Source: Sulfurimicrobium lacus (GTDB taxonomy: Bacteria; Pseudomonadota; Gammaproteobacteria; Burkholderiales; Sulfuricellaceae). Taken from it: a stretch of DNA of 64,000 bases. A model generated the notes under the pieces. The model was not told the DNA's origin. It saw only the letters and a list, made by a program, of their open reading frames with translations, and ran no database searches. The stretch is taken from the NCBI RefSeq assembly GCF_011764585.1, contig NZ_AP022853.1:479501-543500 (forward strand). Reading direction: 5' to 3'. A program made the translations under genes and the position numbers. Shown here one piece after another: positions 10,255 to 18,789 of the stretch (the stretch's first letter is position 1; every line of letters begins with the position of its first letter).

Positions 10255-10701
10255 ATGAGTTTGAGACTACGCATCACCGAAGACATGAAATCGGCGATGC
10301 GCGCCAAGGATGCGCCCCGTCTGGGTGCGATCCGTCTGCTCCAGGCTGCTATCAAGCAGCGTGAAGTGGACGAACGCATCGAGCTGGACGATGCGCAAGT
10401 GGTGGCGGTAATCGAAAAGATGCTCAAGCAGCGGCGCGATTCGATTTCTCAGTACGAAGCGGCGAAGCGCAATGACCTGGCGGATGTCGAAAAGTTTGAA
10501 GTGACGGTGCTTCAGGCTTACATGCCGCAGGCCTTGTCGGATGCCGAAGTCGAACAACTGGTGGTGGAGGCAATTGCCACGTCCGGTGCCGCCGGCGTCA
10601 AAGACATGGGCAAGGTGATGGCGGCGGTAAAGCCGCAAGTCGCCGGGCGCGCCGACATGGGCAAGGTTTCCGCCCTGATTAAGGCAAAACTGGGCGGTTG
10701 A
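10255..10701 (+). CDS. GatB/YqeY domain protein
   Basis: The 148-residue protein is entirely a YqeY domain, the tRNA-contacting helical tail also found on GatB. Landmarks are RLGAIRLLQAAIKQREVDER, an acidic SQYEAAKRNDLADVE block, and the C-terminal DMGKVMAAVKPQVAGRADMG repeat. Freestanding YqeY is often placed between rpsU and dnaG outside the enterics. A role in tRNA-dependent amidation is suggested by the domain but not shown. Its start is 14 bp after rpsU. Confidence 0.93.
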   Translation: MSLRLRITEDMKSAMRAKDAPRLGAIRLLQAAIKQREVDERIELDDAQVVAVIEKMLKQRRDSISQYEAAKRNDLADVEKFEVTVLQAYMPQALSDAEVEQLVVEAIATSGAAGVKDMGKVMAAVKPQVAGRADMGKVSALIKAKLGG

Positions 10702-10735
10702 TGGCTGTAAGCCCGAATTGGGCATGAGTTTATTG

Positions 10736-10769
10736 CGCCAGGACGACCTGTCCTGGCGTTTCCATTTTC
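10736..10769 (+). terminator. Hairpin terminator/attenuator between yqeY and dnaG
   Basis: A perfect 9-bp stem (CGCCAGGAC, 10736-10744, with GTCCTGGCG, 10750-10758, 5-nt loop) is followed by TTTCCATTTT. It lies inside the operon, 17 bp before dnaG. The E. coli macromolecular synthesis operon also has a terminator before dnaG that keeps primase low relative to S21, and this looks like its counterpart. Confidence 0.75.
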
Positions 10770-10785
10770 GGGGGTTTCGCGCGCG

Positions 10786-12510
10786 ATGATTCCTCAGTCT
10801 TTCATTCAGGATCTGCTGAATCGCCTCGACGTCGTGGATGTGGTGGAACGCTATGTTCCGCTCAAGAAAGCCGGCGCCAATTACATGGCCTGCTGCCCCT
10901 TCCACAACGAAAAATCGCCTTCCTTTAGTGTCAGTCCCACCAAGCAGTTTTATCACTGCTTCGGTTGCGGCGCGCACGGCACCGCCATCAGCTTCGTCAT
11001 GGAGTACCAGGGGTTGGGCTTCATCGAGGCTGTTGAGGAACTGGCGCGCAGCGCGGGGATGACGGTCCCGCAGGAAGCCGGCGGGGAAAAGTCGCGTCCC
11101 TCGCAAAGCACGGAACTGGCCGAGCTCATGCTGCAGGCCACGCGCTACTACCGCGAACAGCTCAAGCGTGCACCCCAGGCGATCGAGTACCTAAAGCAGC
11201 GCGGCCTTTCGGGCGAGATCGCGGCGCGCTTCGGCGTGGGCTATGCGCCGGCTGCCTGGCAGAACCTGGTAGAGATTTTTCACGATTACACCTCGAAAAC
11301 CCTGGTTCAGGCGGGTTTGGTCATAGAGGGCGAAAACGGCAAGCGCTATGACCGCTTCCGTGATCGCATCATGTTTCCCATCCTCAACCAGCGCGGCACG
11401 GTGATCGGTTTCGGTGGTCGCGTGCTGGGGCAGGGCGAGCCCAAATATCTCAACTCGCCGGAAACTCCCCTGTTCGAAAAAGGTCAGGAACTGTATGGCC
11501 TGTACCAGGCGCGCAAGGCGATCCGCGAGGCGGGCCGGGTGCTGGTGGTGGAGGGCTACATGGACGTGGTGGCCCTGGCGCAGCACGGTATCGAATACGC
11601 GGTGGCCACGCTGGGAACGGCGACCACGCCAACCCACGTGCAGAAATTGCTGCGCCAGAGCGACAGCGTGGTGTTCTGTTTCGATGGCGACACCGCAGGG
11701 CGCAAGGCAGCCTGGCGCGCACTGGAAAACAGCCTCGGGCAGGTGGTGGACGGCAAGAACCTGAGCTTTCTTTTCTTGCCCCAGGGCGAAGACCCCGATT
11801 CCTATGTGCGCAGCGCGGGCAAGGCGGGTTTCGAGGAGCTATTGGCGGAGGCGGTGCCGTTTTCGCAGTTTTTGCTGCGCGAATTGACGGCCCAGGTGGA
11901 CATGCAGACCCAGGAAGGACGGGCGCGCCTGCTCCAGTTGGCGCGCCCGTTGCTGCAGCAAGTGGCTGCGCCCGCCCTGGGCCTGATGCTGCGCAAGCGC
12001 CTGGCGGAGCTGGCGGGTATTTCCCAGGCGGAACTGGAAGACCTGTACCAGATTCAGCCGATACGGAAGCCGGCCAAAGCGTTGCCCAGGCTCAAGCGGA
12101 ATCCACCTTCCCTGGTGCGTCAGATGCTCCAGTTTTTGCTGGTTCGGCCGCAATTGGCGCAGGGTGTGGTGTTCGAGAGCAAAGGTCGCGAAGGAGATGA
12201 ATTAACGCTTGCCGCGTTGCTTGAATTTCTTTCCGCGCACCCGCACATAAAGGATGCGGCGCCGCTCATCGAGCATTTTCGTGGTACCGCCCATGACGCC
12301 CGGATTCGCGATGCCGCGGCGGAAGTCATGCAGTGGGAAGACCGCCTTGGCACGGAAGAAATCGAACAGGAATTTGCCGGCGCCCTGGCGCAGTTGAAGT
12401 GGCAGGCGAAGCAAAAGGAAATCGATACGTTGCTCGCCCTGTCGCGCGCCCAGGGGTTGACGGCGGCGCAAAAAGAGCAGCTGCAGCAGTTGTTGTTGCG
12501 CAAGGAATGA
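10786..12510 (+). CDS. dnaG: DNA primase DnaG
   Basis: DnaG makes RNA primers for the lagging strand. The 574-residue protein has the CHC2 zinc finger (C37, H40, C58, C61 in CCPFH...CFGCG). The TOPRIM core has the catalytic glutamate in VVEGYMDVVALAQ and the acidic FDGDTAGRKA. A helicase-binding C-terminal domain follows. It lies downstream of an internal terminator, consistent with reduced expression. A GGGGG run precedes the ATG. Confidence 0.98.
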   Translation: MIPQSFIQDLLNRLDVVDVVERYVPLKKAGANYMACCPFHNEKSPSFSVSPTKQFYHCFGCGAHGTAISFVMEYQGLGFIEAVEELARSAGMTVPQEAGGEKSRPSQSTELAELMLQATRYYREQLKRAPQAIEYLKQRGLSGEIAARFGVGYAPAAWQNLVEIFHDYTSKTLVQAGLVIEGENGKRYDRFRDRIMFPILNQRGTVIGFGGRVLGQGEPKYLNSPETPLFEKGQELYGLYQARKAIREAGRVLVVEGYMDVVALAQHGIEYAVATLGTATTPTHVQKLLRQSDSVVFCFDGDTAGRKAAWRALENSLGQVVDGKNLSFLFLPQGEDPDSYVRSAGKAGFEELLAEAVPFSQFLLRELTAQVDMQTQEGRARLLQLARPLLQQVAAPALGLMLRKRLAELAGISQAELEDLYQIQPIRKPAKALPRLKRNPPSLVRQMLQFLLVRPQLAQGVVFESKGREGDELTLAALLEFLSAHPHIKDAAPLIEHFRGTAHDARIRDAAAEVMQWEDRLGTEEIEQEFAGALAQLKWQAKQKEIDTLLALSRAQGLTAAQKEQLQQLLLRKE

Positions 12511-12531
12511 AAATCCGCTATGGAAGTAGGG

Positions 12532-12537
12532 TATAAT
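12532..12537 (+). promoter_or_regulatory. Perfect TATAAT -10 element before rpoD
   Basis: TATAAT lies in the 67-bp gap between dnaG and rpoD. No good -35 hexamer stands 16-18 bp upstream, so promoter activity is uncertain. A separate rpoD promoter would match the E. coli arrangement, where rpoD has its own internal promoter. Confidence 0.4.
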
Positions 12538-12577
12538 GCTCGGTTTTGTTAAACGCTTTTTCGGGACAAGGTAAGGT

Positions 12578-14464
12578 ATGGCGACGGAAAATGGAAAGAT
12601 GGATGACCGCGTGAATGACGCAGACGCGCGGCGCATGCGCCTGAAAAATCTGATCGTGCTGGGTAAGGAGCGTGGCTACCTGACCTATGCAGAGATCAAC
12701 GACCACCTGCCGGACGATATGCTCGACGCTGAGCAGATCGAGGGCGTGATCAGCATGATCGGCGACATGGGCATCGCGGTATACGACGAGGCGCCGGATG
12801 CTGAAACCCTGCTGATGTCCGATGCGACGCCCGCCGTGGCCGACGAGGATGCGGTGGAAGAAGCCGAGGCGGCACTCTCCACGGTGGACTCCGAATTCGG
12901 ACGCACCACCGACCCGGTGCGCATGTATATGCGCGAAATGGGCACGGTCGACCTGCTCACGCGCGAAGGCGAAATCGAGATTGCCAAGCGCATCGAAGAT
13001 GGCCTGAAACACATGGTGCAGGCTATTTCCGCCTGTCCCACCACGATCGCCGAAATCCTGCGACTGGCCGAGATGATCGAGCGCGACGAGCTGCGTGTCG
13101 ACGAACTGGTCGACGGCCTGATCAACGGTCAGAGCGCGGATGAATTCAGCGAGGAAATGGCTGCCGCGGAAGAGGCGGAGCCTGAAGCCGAAATCAGCGA
13201 GGAAGAAGCCGAAGCCGCAGGCGCCGCAATCGCCGCCGCCAACCTGGCGCAACTCAAGGCCGACGCCCTGGAGCGCTTTGCCGTGATCCGCGAAGCCTTC
13301 GACAAAATGATGCAAGCGCTGCAGAAAAAAGGCCCGCGCAGCAAAGCTTACATGGAAGTTCAAGAGCAGATTTCCAACGAGTTGATGGGCATCCGCTTCT
13401 CCGTCAAGCAGGTGGAAGCGCTGTGCGACGGCCTGCGCGGCCTGGTGGAAGAAGTGCGCGGTCACGAGCGCAGCATCATGGATCTGTGCGTGACCAAGGG
13501 CGGCATGCCGCGCCCGCACTTCATTCAGGTGTTCCCCGGCAACGAAAGCAACCTTGACTGGGTGGTGGGGGAAATTGGCTCCGGCAAACCCTATAGTGAA
13601 AAACTCGGCCGCTTCCAGCATGCCGTCGTCGACCAGCAGCAGCGTCTGACGGATGTGCAGACCAAGGTCGGCATCCCGCTCAAGGATCTGAAAGAAATCA
13701 ATCGCCAGATGTCCACCGGCGAAGCCAAGGCGCGCCGCGCCAAGCGCGAGATGATCGAGGCCAACCTGCGCCTGGTGATCTCTATCGCCAAGAAATACAC
13801 CAATCGCGGCCTGCAGTTCCTCGACCTGATTCAGGAAGGCAACATCGGTCTGATGAAGGCCGTGGACAAGTTCGAATACCGCCGCGGCTACAAGTTCTCC
13901 ACCTATGCTACATGGTGGATTCGCCAGGCCATTACCCGCTCCATCGCCGATCAGGCGCGCACCATCCGCATTCCGGTGCACATGATCGAAACCATCAACA
14001 AGATGAACCGCATCTCGCGCCAGATCCTGCAGGAGACCGGGCAGGAAGCCGATCCCGCGCTGCTGGCCGAGAAGATGGAAATGCCGGAAGAGAAAATCCG
14101 CAAAATCCTCAAGATTTCCAAGGAGCCGATTTCCATGGAAACGCCGATCGGCGACGACGAGGATTCCCACTTGGGCGACTTCATCGAGGACGTTTCCACC
14201 CTGGCCCCGGCCGATGCCGCGATGTACGCCAGCCTGCGAGAAGCCACCAAGGAAGTGCTGGAGTCGCTGACGCCGCGCGAAGCCAAAGTGTTGCGCATGC
14301 GCTTCGGCATCGAGATGAACACCGATCACACCCTGGAAGAAGTCGGCAAGCAGTTCGACGTCACGCGCGAGCGTATTCGTCAGATTGAAGCCAAGGCGCT
14401 GCGCAAGTTGCGTCACCCTTCCCGTTCCGAGCGGTTGCGCAGCTTCCTGGACAACGAGGGTTAA
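12578..14464 (+). CDS. rpoD: RNA polymerase sigma factor RpoD (sigma70)
   Basis: The 628-residue housekeeping sigma factor has all expected regions. Region 1.1 is at the N-terminus and region 1.2 is [20 protein letters not shown]. An acidic non-conserved region ([18 protein letters not shown]) follows. Regions 2.1-2.4 include [18 protein letters not shown]. Region 4.2 is the helix-turn-helix [20 protein letters not shown], ending [17 protein letters not shown] precedes the ATG. It directs core polymerase to most promoters. A tRNA gene starts 8 nt after the stop. Confidence 0.99.
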   Translation: MATENGKMDDRVNDADARRMRLKNLIVLGKERGYLTYAEINDHLPDDMLDAEQIEGVISMIGDMGIAVYDEAPDAETLLMSDATPAVADEDAVEEAEAALSTVDSEFGRTTDPVRMYMREMGTVDLLTREGEIEIAKRIEDGLKHMVQAISACPTTIAEILRLAEMIERDELRVDELVDGLINGQSADEFSEEMAAAEEAEPEAEISEEEAEAAGAAIAAANLAQLKADALERFAVIREAFDKMMQALQKKGPRSKAYMEVQEQISNELMGIRFSVKQVEALCDGLRGLVEEVRGHERSIMDLCVTKGGMPRPHFIQVFPGNESNLDWVVGEIGSGKPYSEKLGRFQHAVVDQQQRLTDVQTKVGIPLKDLKEINRQMSTGEAKARRAKREMIEANLRLVISIAKKYTNRGLQFLDLIQEGNIGLMKAVDKFEYRRGYKFSTYATWWIRQAITRSIADQARTIRIPVHMIETINKMNRISRQILQETGQEADPALLAEKMEMPEEKIRKILKISKEPISMETPIGDDEDSHLGDFIEDVSTLAPADAAMYASLREATKEVLESLTPREAKVLRMRFGIEMNTDHTLEEVGKQFDVTRERIRQIEAKALRKLRHPSRSERLRSFLDNEG

Positions 14465-14472
14465 GCTTTCAT

Positions 14473-14549
14473 GGGCCTGTAGCTCAGTTGGTTAGAGCAG
14501 AGGACTCATAATCCTTTGGTCCACGGTTCAAGTCCGTGCGGGCCCACCA
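14473..14549 (+). tRNA. tRNA with CAU anticodon, probably tRNA-Ile2 (lysidine type)
   Basis: A complete 77-nt cloverleaf with encoded CCA: 7-bp acceptor stem (GGGCCTG with CGGGCCC), anticodon loop CTCATAA and T-loop TTCAAGT. A CAU anticodon can be Met or Ile2. C4-G69, C5-G68 and the G27-U43 wobble match the E. coli tRNA-Ile2 pattern recognised by TilS, not elongator tRNA-Met. The E. coli tRNA-Ile2 gene ileX also lies beside rpoD. If Ile2, C34 is modified to lysidine to read AUA. The gene is 8 nt after rpoD and probably shares its transcript. Confidence 0.9.
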
Positions 14550-14560
14550 AATAGTAAGCA

Positions 14561-14601
14561 AAAACAAAAGGCTGGATGAATAATCCGGCCATTTGTTTTT
14601 T
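14561..14601 (+). terminator. Rho-independent terminator after rpoD-tRNA
   Basis: An 8-bp stem GGCTGGAT/ATCCGGCC (one G-T pair, 5-nt loop) is flanked by AAAACAAA on the left and TTTGTTTTTT on the right. It is therefore T-rich on both strands and ends the macromolecular synthesis transcript. Confidence 0.88.
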
Positions 14602-14618
14602 AAAAACAGGCGTTTCCA

Positions 14619-15335
14619 ATGACCATGAACGAAAATAAACTTGCTATCGACACTTTCGGCAATGTCGCTGAGGTTATGAACGCCCCGGGCGAGGGTGACA
14701 CGGTTGAACTGGAGCGCCATCTAGCGGAAAAGCGCCTGCAACTGGCTGCTCTAGAGGGCGCAGAAACGATGGCGCGTGCCCGTTTGCAATTGGACATCGC
14801 CGAACTCCTGCGCTCTCTGGAGCGCAAGGAAGAGGCCTGGAGCCTGGCACGTGAAGCCTTTGATGCCTCGCTGGAAAAGGAGTCGTGGCAGGATGCGGTC
14901 GAGGCCTGCAATGTGCTATTTCAGACCGAGCAGGCGGAATCCATTCCCGCGCTGGGCATGGGCGTCTGGCTGGCGGTCACTTTTCCGGTAGACCCGGAGC
15001 TGACTTATGCGATGCTCGACCATATCGTCGACGAGACTCCCACGGCCTCGGATGGCGCGGCACTCGCCGCGGTCACGGCGCGCTACGTGATTGACCTGCG
15101 GGCGCCTGACGACAAGCACGAAAGCCAGAGCCTTCTGGCGAACAATCTCATCGCGCGGGTTGCCGCACGCCATAGCAATGTACAGGATCAGCAAGCGCTC
15201 GATGCCTGGATGAATGAGCTGGGTTTGCGCGATCCGCAGGTGTTTCTGCCCCGCCTGGGGCAGGTGGTGAATGCGGTGGTGGGGGACGCGTGGTGGTTCG
15301 ACCGCGATGCGTTGCGTGACCGGCTGCCCGATTAA
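14619..15335 (+). CDS. Hypothetical acidic helical protein
   Basis: A 238-residue soluble acidic protein that I do not recognise. It is predicted mostly helical: Leu/Ala/Glu-rich repeats such as LAEKRLQLAALEGAETMARARLQ and DIAELLRSLERKEEAW resemble TPR or other alpha-solenoid helices. There is no signal peptide or transmembrane segment. A second ATG two codons in is an equally good start. It follows the rpoD/tRNA terminator, so it needs its own promoter. It is convergent with the next gene. Confidence 0.7.
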   Translation: MTMNENKLAIDTFGNVAEVMNAPGEGDTVELERHLAEKRLQLAALEGAETMARARLQLDIAELLRSLERKEEAWSLAREAFDASLEKESWQDAVEACNVLFQTEQAESIPALGMGVWLAVTFPVDPELTYAMLDHIVDETPTASDGAALAAVTARYVIDLRAPDDKHESQSLLANNLIARVAARHSNVQDQQALDAWMNELGLRDPQVFLPRLGQVVNAVVGDAWWFDRDALRDRLPD

Positions 15336-15353
15336 CGTTCGTTAATCAGCCGG
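15320..15353. terminator. Bidirectional hairpin across two convergent stops
   Basis: GATTAACG-TT-CGTTAATC (15330-15347) is enclosed by CCGGCT and AGCCGG with a small bulge. It covers the stop of the gene ending at 15335 and reaches within 3 bp of the stop of the convergent gene at 15356. It probably ends or stabilises both transcripts. Confidence 0.5.
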
Positions 15354-15355
15354 AC

Positions 15356-15949
15356 TCACTTGTTGGTCTGGCTGCCGTTATGCGGCCAGCGGTAATCGGC
15401 TCTGTCCCGTTCGATCTTGCGGCGTTCTTCGGCTATTTTGGCCAGGGTTTCGTCCAGTTGTTTCTGGCGCTCGCGCAATTCGTTGTCGCGCTTGTAAACG
15501 TCGGCCTTGAAAGCCAGCAATGCGTTCTGCTGATTTTTTAGGTCTTTTTCGGCGGCGGCATTTTTATCCCGGCAAGCCGTTGAGGCGGGAGCGGGCGTGG
15601 CTTTGGCTGTGCTTGGCTGGGGTTTCGCCGTCTTGCTCGCGGCTAAGGTCATGGTTTCCAGCGAGCCGCGCAGACTCTCACGTTCCTGCTCTGCCGCCGT
15701 CAGCAATTTTTTCAGGTTGGTGTTGAGCGCTTTTTCCTTGTCCAGCGCAGTCTTGGCTTTTACGGCTTCGACGCTGGATTTCTCCTGGGTTTCCTTGGCG
15801 GTTTTTAGCTCTTCCGTTATCTTCAGCAGGGCGGCCTTGTTTTCGTGGGCTGCGGAACTGGCGAAATAATAGGCTGCGCCCGTGGCGAGCAGGGTATAAA
15901 CCAGGCAGATGGTGATTACCAGCCAATGAGTTCGAAAGAAAGTCAGCAT
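15356..15949 (-). CDS. Membrane-anchored coiled-coil protein, function unknown
   Basis: A 197-residue protein with one N-terminal transmembrane helix (residues about 9-31, LVITICLVYTLLATGAAYYF). A long charged coiled coil follows (about 38-105), then an Ala/Pro/Thr/Lys linker and a second coiled coil (about 130-190) full of Glu, Lys, Gln and Arg. The topology suggests an inner-membrane anchor with a periplasmic rod. One cysteine occurs after the linker (TACRDKN). I do not recognise the family. It is transcribed away from hupB. Confidence 0.7.
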   Translation of the reverse strand: MLTFFRTHWLVITICLVYTLLATGAAYYFASSAAHENKAALLKITEELKTAKETQEKSSVEAVKAKTALDKEKALNTNLKKLLTAAEQERESLRGSLETMTLAASKTAKPQPSTAKATPAPASTACRDKNAAAEKDLKNQQNALLAFKADVYKRDNELRERQKQLDETLAKIAEERRKIERDRADYRWPHNGSQTNK

Positions 15950-16184
15950 GAAAAGAAAAATCTCCTGGACTCGGGAATAGCGGGAAGTTTAGTGCCATTT
16001 CCTGGCCAAGGCATAAATATTTCGGCATTTTCGCGGCAGTGCCATTCTCCTTGTCAGGCGCGGGCCTTGGCGAAATTACAGGATTTTAATTTTCTGCTGC
16101 GCGGATTCGTTAATTTTGCAAAAATAAGGCACAATTCAGCCTGTAATTTTTTTCCTTACTAACAACCCCAGTGGAGATGACAAC

Positions 16185-16481
16185 ATGAATAAAAGCGAAC
16201 TGATCGATTCCGTTGCAGGCAAGACCGGTGTTTCCAAAGCCAAAACCGCCGAAGTGCTGGATGCGCTGATGGCTACGGTCAAGGAAAGCATGGCCAAGAG
16301 CGAGCCAGTGCAACTGATCGGTTTCGGCACTTTCGAAGTGACCGAGCGTGCTGCGCGCGAAGGCCGCAACCCGGCGACCGGTGCAGCGATGAAGATCGCC
16401 GCCAAGAAAGTGGTTAAGTTCAAGGTCGGCAAGGCGCTGGCCGATGTTGTTGCCGCTGCGAAGCCCGCCAAGAAGAAGTAA
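16185..16481 (+). CDS. hupB: HU-family DNA-binding protein
   Basis: The 98-residue protein MNKSELIDSVAGKTGVSKAKT is a nucleoid-associated HU subunit. The DNA-binding arm has the signature GFGTFEVTERAAREGRNPATG. The lysine-rich tail AAAKPAKKK is slightly longer than in E. coli HU. It bends DNA non-specifically as a dimer. GGAGATGACAAC precedes the ATG, and a GC-rich hairpin follows. The beta versus alpha name is a guess. Confidence 0.96.
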   Translation: MNKSELIDSVAGKTGVSKAKTAEVLDALMATVKESMAKSEPVQLIGFGTFEVTERAAREGRNPATGAAMKIAAKKVVKFKVGKALADVVAAAKPAKKK

Positions 16482-16487
16482 TTATCC

Positions 16488-16515
16488 GCGGCGCGCCCTG
16501 ATCGGGGTGCGCCGC
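16488..16515 (+). terminator. GC-rich hairpin after hupB
   Basis: GCGGCGC pairs with GCGCCGC, with an inner CCC/GGG stem, starting 7 bp after the hupB stop. There is no strong U-tract, so its termination strength is unsure. Confidence 0.5.
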
Positions 16516-16595
16516 AGCCAGTCTTCGGATCCATCCCCGGATTCGTAAAAACTTTCCCGCTCGATTTCCCGTGGTTTGTCCGTAAAACCGTTCGC

Positions 16596-17627
16596 CTAAG
16601 GCGCAGGGTTCGGATAGCGTGCGTGGATCGCCTCGATTTCCCGCAGCACATCCGCACCCAGTTCTACTTCCGCACTGCCGATGTTTTCTTTGAGCTGTTC
16701 CATGGTGGTGGCGCCGATGATAGTGCTGGCCACGAACCACTTGCTGCGCACGAAGGCGAGGGCCAGGGTCGCGGGCGCCTTGCCGGCCTTGCGGGCCAGT
16801 TCGGCGTAAGCCTGCACCGCCTCGTTGACGTTGGGCTTGCCATAGCGTTGCCCGAAGCCGGGAAACAGGCTGATGCGCCCGCTGCCGGATGGGGTCAGGT
16901 ACTTGCCGGAAAGCACGCCGAAACCAAGCGGGCTGTAGGCCAGCAGCCCGACTTTCTCGCGCTGGCCGATCTCCGCCAGCCCGAACTCGTAGGTCCGGTT
17001 GATGAGGCTGTACGCGTTCTGGATCGAAATCACGCGCGGCAGGCCGGCCTGCTCCGAGGCGCGGATGAACTGGCACACGCCCCACGGGGTTTCGTTGCTC
17101 AGGCCGACGTGCCTGATCTTGCCGGCCTTGATCAGGTCGGCAAAGACGGCCAGTTGCTCGGCGATGGGCGTACTTTCCCGTTCCGCGTGCGGGTCATAGG
17201 CGGTCTGGCCGAACATCGGCACATTGCGGTCCGGCCAGTGAATCTGGTACAGGTCGATGTAGTCCGTCTGCAGCCGTTTCAGGCTGGCGTCCACGGCTTC
17301 CTCGATATGTCGCCGCGTGATTCTCGGCCCGCCCCGCATCCAGTCGTAGCCGCGGGCCGGTCCGGCCACCTTGGTGGCGAGGATCAGTTTGTCGCGCGCC
17401 ACGCCTTTCAGCCAGCGGCCGACGTACTGTTCGGTCAGCCCCTGGGTGCCGGCGCGCGGCGGCACGGGGTACATTTCCGCGGTGTCGATGAAGTTGACGC
17501 CGTGTGCGACGGCATAATCCAGCTGGCTGCGAGCGTCCTCGGCGCTGTTCTGCTCGCCGTAGGTCATCGTGCCGAGGCAGATTTCGGAGACCTGCAGGTC
17601 GCTGCTGCCCAGTTGGCGATATCTCAC
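16596..17627 (-). CDS. tas: Aldo/keto reductase, Tas-like
   Basis: The 343-residue NADP(H)-dependent aldo/keto reductase starts MRYRQLGSSDLQVSEICLGTMTYGEQN. The catalytic tetrad positions are visible: Asp and Tyr in FIDTAEMYP, Lys in LATKVAG, and His in YQIHWPDRNVP. The substrate loop and NADP-binding C-terminus (FVASTIIGATTMEQL) are complete. It is close to E. coli Tas. The physiological substrate is unknown. It lies 19 bp downstream of a methyltransferase gene on the same strand. Confidence 0.9.
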   Translation of the reverse strand: MRYRQLGSSDLQVSEICLGTMTYGEQNSAEDARSQLDYAVAHGVNFIDTAEMYPVPPRAGTQGLTEQYVGRWLKGVARDKLILATKVAGPARGYDWMRGGPRITRRHIEEAVDASLKRLQTDYIDLYQIHWPDRNVPMFGQTAYDPHAERESTPIAEQLAVFADLIKAGKIRHVGLSNETPWGVCQFIRASEQAGLPRVISIQNAYSLINRTYEFGLAEIGQREKVGLLAYSPLGFGVLSGKYLTPSGSGRISLFPGFGQRYGKPNVNEAVQAYAELARKAGKAPATLALAFVRSKWFVASTIIGATTMEQLKENIGSAEVELGADVLREIEAIHARYPNPAP

Positions 17628-17646
17628 GGCTTCCTCCTGATGTCCG

Positions 17647-18363
17647 CTACGCCTTGCGCAACAGGTCGACGCGTAGCGGCGTCTCGAAATCCGCGCCGTG
17701 CGGCGTCATGTGGCGCATGAACTGTTCGCGCACCCGCCGGTACAAGTCGGGCGAGAGTCGGTGCTCGGTGTGGGTGACCTTGAGGATTCGTTCCTCGAAC
17801 TGCTCGAAAGTTTCGAAACGGGTAGGCGTGCTGAAGAATGTCTCGCTCACCAGCTCGAATCTGCCTGCGGCCACGGCGCGTTCTACGGCTGAAAAAGCGG
17901 CCTCGCGCACCGCTTCCTCGTCGTGGAAGAGACGCAGGATTTCGTTGAACTCCCCCGCGAAGACCGGTTCAGAAATATACGCCATCCCGCCGGGCCTCAA
18001 TACCCGGCGGATTTCGGCCATGGCGCGATCCATCTGCGCTACCGGTACGTGGTGCAGGGACTTGAACATCAGCACGACGTCGAAGGATTCGTCCGCGGCG
18101 GGAATCGCTTCCGCGCCGCCAAGAGCGAAGCTCACGTTGGCAAGGTCGTTGCTGTGAAGATTCGCGGCGTGCTGGATTTCATCCACCTCCAGGGCGGTAA
18201 TCGAGCGCGCTTTCCCGCTCTGGCTGATCGCACGGGTTTTCTCCGCCTTGCCGCAGCCGAGTTCAAGGATGTCTGCGCCTTGAAGCGGGAGCAACTGCTC
18301 GTAAACGTCGCGTTCGTCGCAGACGAGGTTCGCCAGCGGATTGGAAATCATCATGTGTGTCAT
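17647..18363 (-). CDS. Class I SAM-dependent methyltransferase
   Basis: A 238-residue methyltransferase of the UbiE/type-11 class. Motif I is ILELGCGKAEKTRAI, and the acidic end of strand 2 is in ALEVDEIQ. Motif post-I is SFDVVLMFKSLHHVP, and motif III is RVLRPGGMAYISEP. The substrate cannot be deduced. The start is either the first ATG, 7 bp after the upstream gene's stop, or one of two close ATGs. Tight spacing links it to the small membrane protein upstream. Confidence 0.85.
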   Translation of the reverse strand: MTHMMISNPLANLVCDERDVYEQLLPLQGADILELGCGKAEKTRAISQSGKARSITALEVDEIQHAANLHSNDLANVSFALGGAEAIPAADESFDVVLMFKSLHHVPVAQMDRAMAEIRRVLRPGGMAYISEPVFAGEFNEILRLFHDEEAVREAAFSAVERAVAAGRFELVSETFFSTPTRFETFEQFEERILKVTHTEHRLSPDLYRRVREQFMRHMTPHGADFETPLRVDLLRKA

Positions 18364-18369
18364 CCCGGG

Positions 18370-18771
18370 TTAAACCATTACGCCGTGCTGCGTCGGTATT
18401 AGGAGCGGGTGGCCGCCCGACTGGAATATGAACAGCCCGATCAGGAAGCTGAAAATGGCGATCATGATGCTGGCGAAAAAGGCCGTCCAGAAGCCGGACA
18501 CCTTGAACCCCTCGACCAGCGCGGACACCAGCAGCAACATCAATGCATTGATCACCAGCAGGAAAAATCCGAAAGTGATGAGGGTGAGCGGAAAAGTCAG
18601 CAGAATGAATATCGGCCGTACGATCGCATTGGCGAAACCGAGCAGTAAGGCCGCGACAAAGAGCGATTGCTTGTTGGAGAACGTGATGCCGTGAAACATG
18701 AAGCTCACCAGCCACAGAGAAAGGGCAGCGATCCCCCAGTGGGCGAGAAATTCGAACAGATTGTTCAGCAT
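18370..18771 (-). CDS. Small four-helix membrane protein, 'phage holin family' type
   Basis: A 133-residue protein with four transmembrane helices separated by short loops. It matches the small proteobacterial proteins named phage holin family (4-TM superfamily IV): FANAIVRPIFILLTFPLTLITFGFFLLVINA is characteristic, quoted here only as the region at about residues 46-76. No phage genes lie near, so this is a housekeeping membrane protein and not a lysis holin. Function is unknown. Confidence 0.8.
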   Translation of the reverse strand: MLNNLFEFLAHWGIAALSLWLVSFMFHGITFSNKQSLFVAALLLGFANAIVRPIFILLTFPLTLITFGFFLLVINALMLLLVSALVEGFKVSGFWTAFFASIMIAIFSFLIGLFIFQSGGHPLLIPTQHGVMV

Positions 18772-18789
18772 GCCGCGATGCTCCCTTGT

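Noticed and set aside
12518-14416. Long minus-strand open frame of about 630 codons opposite rpoD
   Set aside because: It is antisense to a canonical sigma70 gene, with composition typical of an artefactual frame and no ribosome site.
18370-18771. Prophage lysis holin
   Set aside because: The name is only a family label. No phage genes surround it, and the neighbours are ordinary chromosomal genes.
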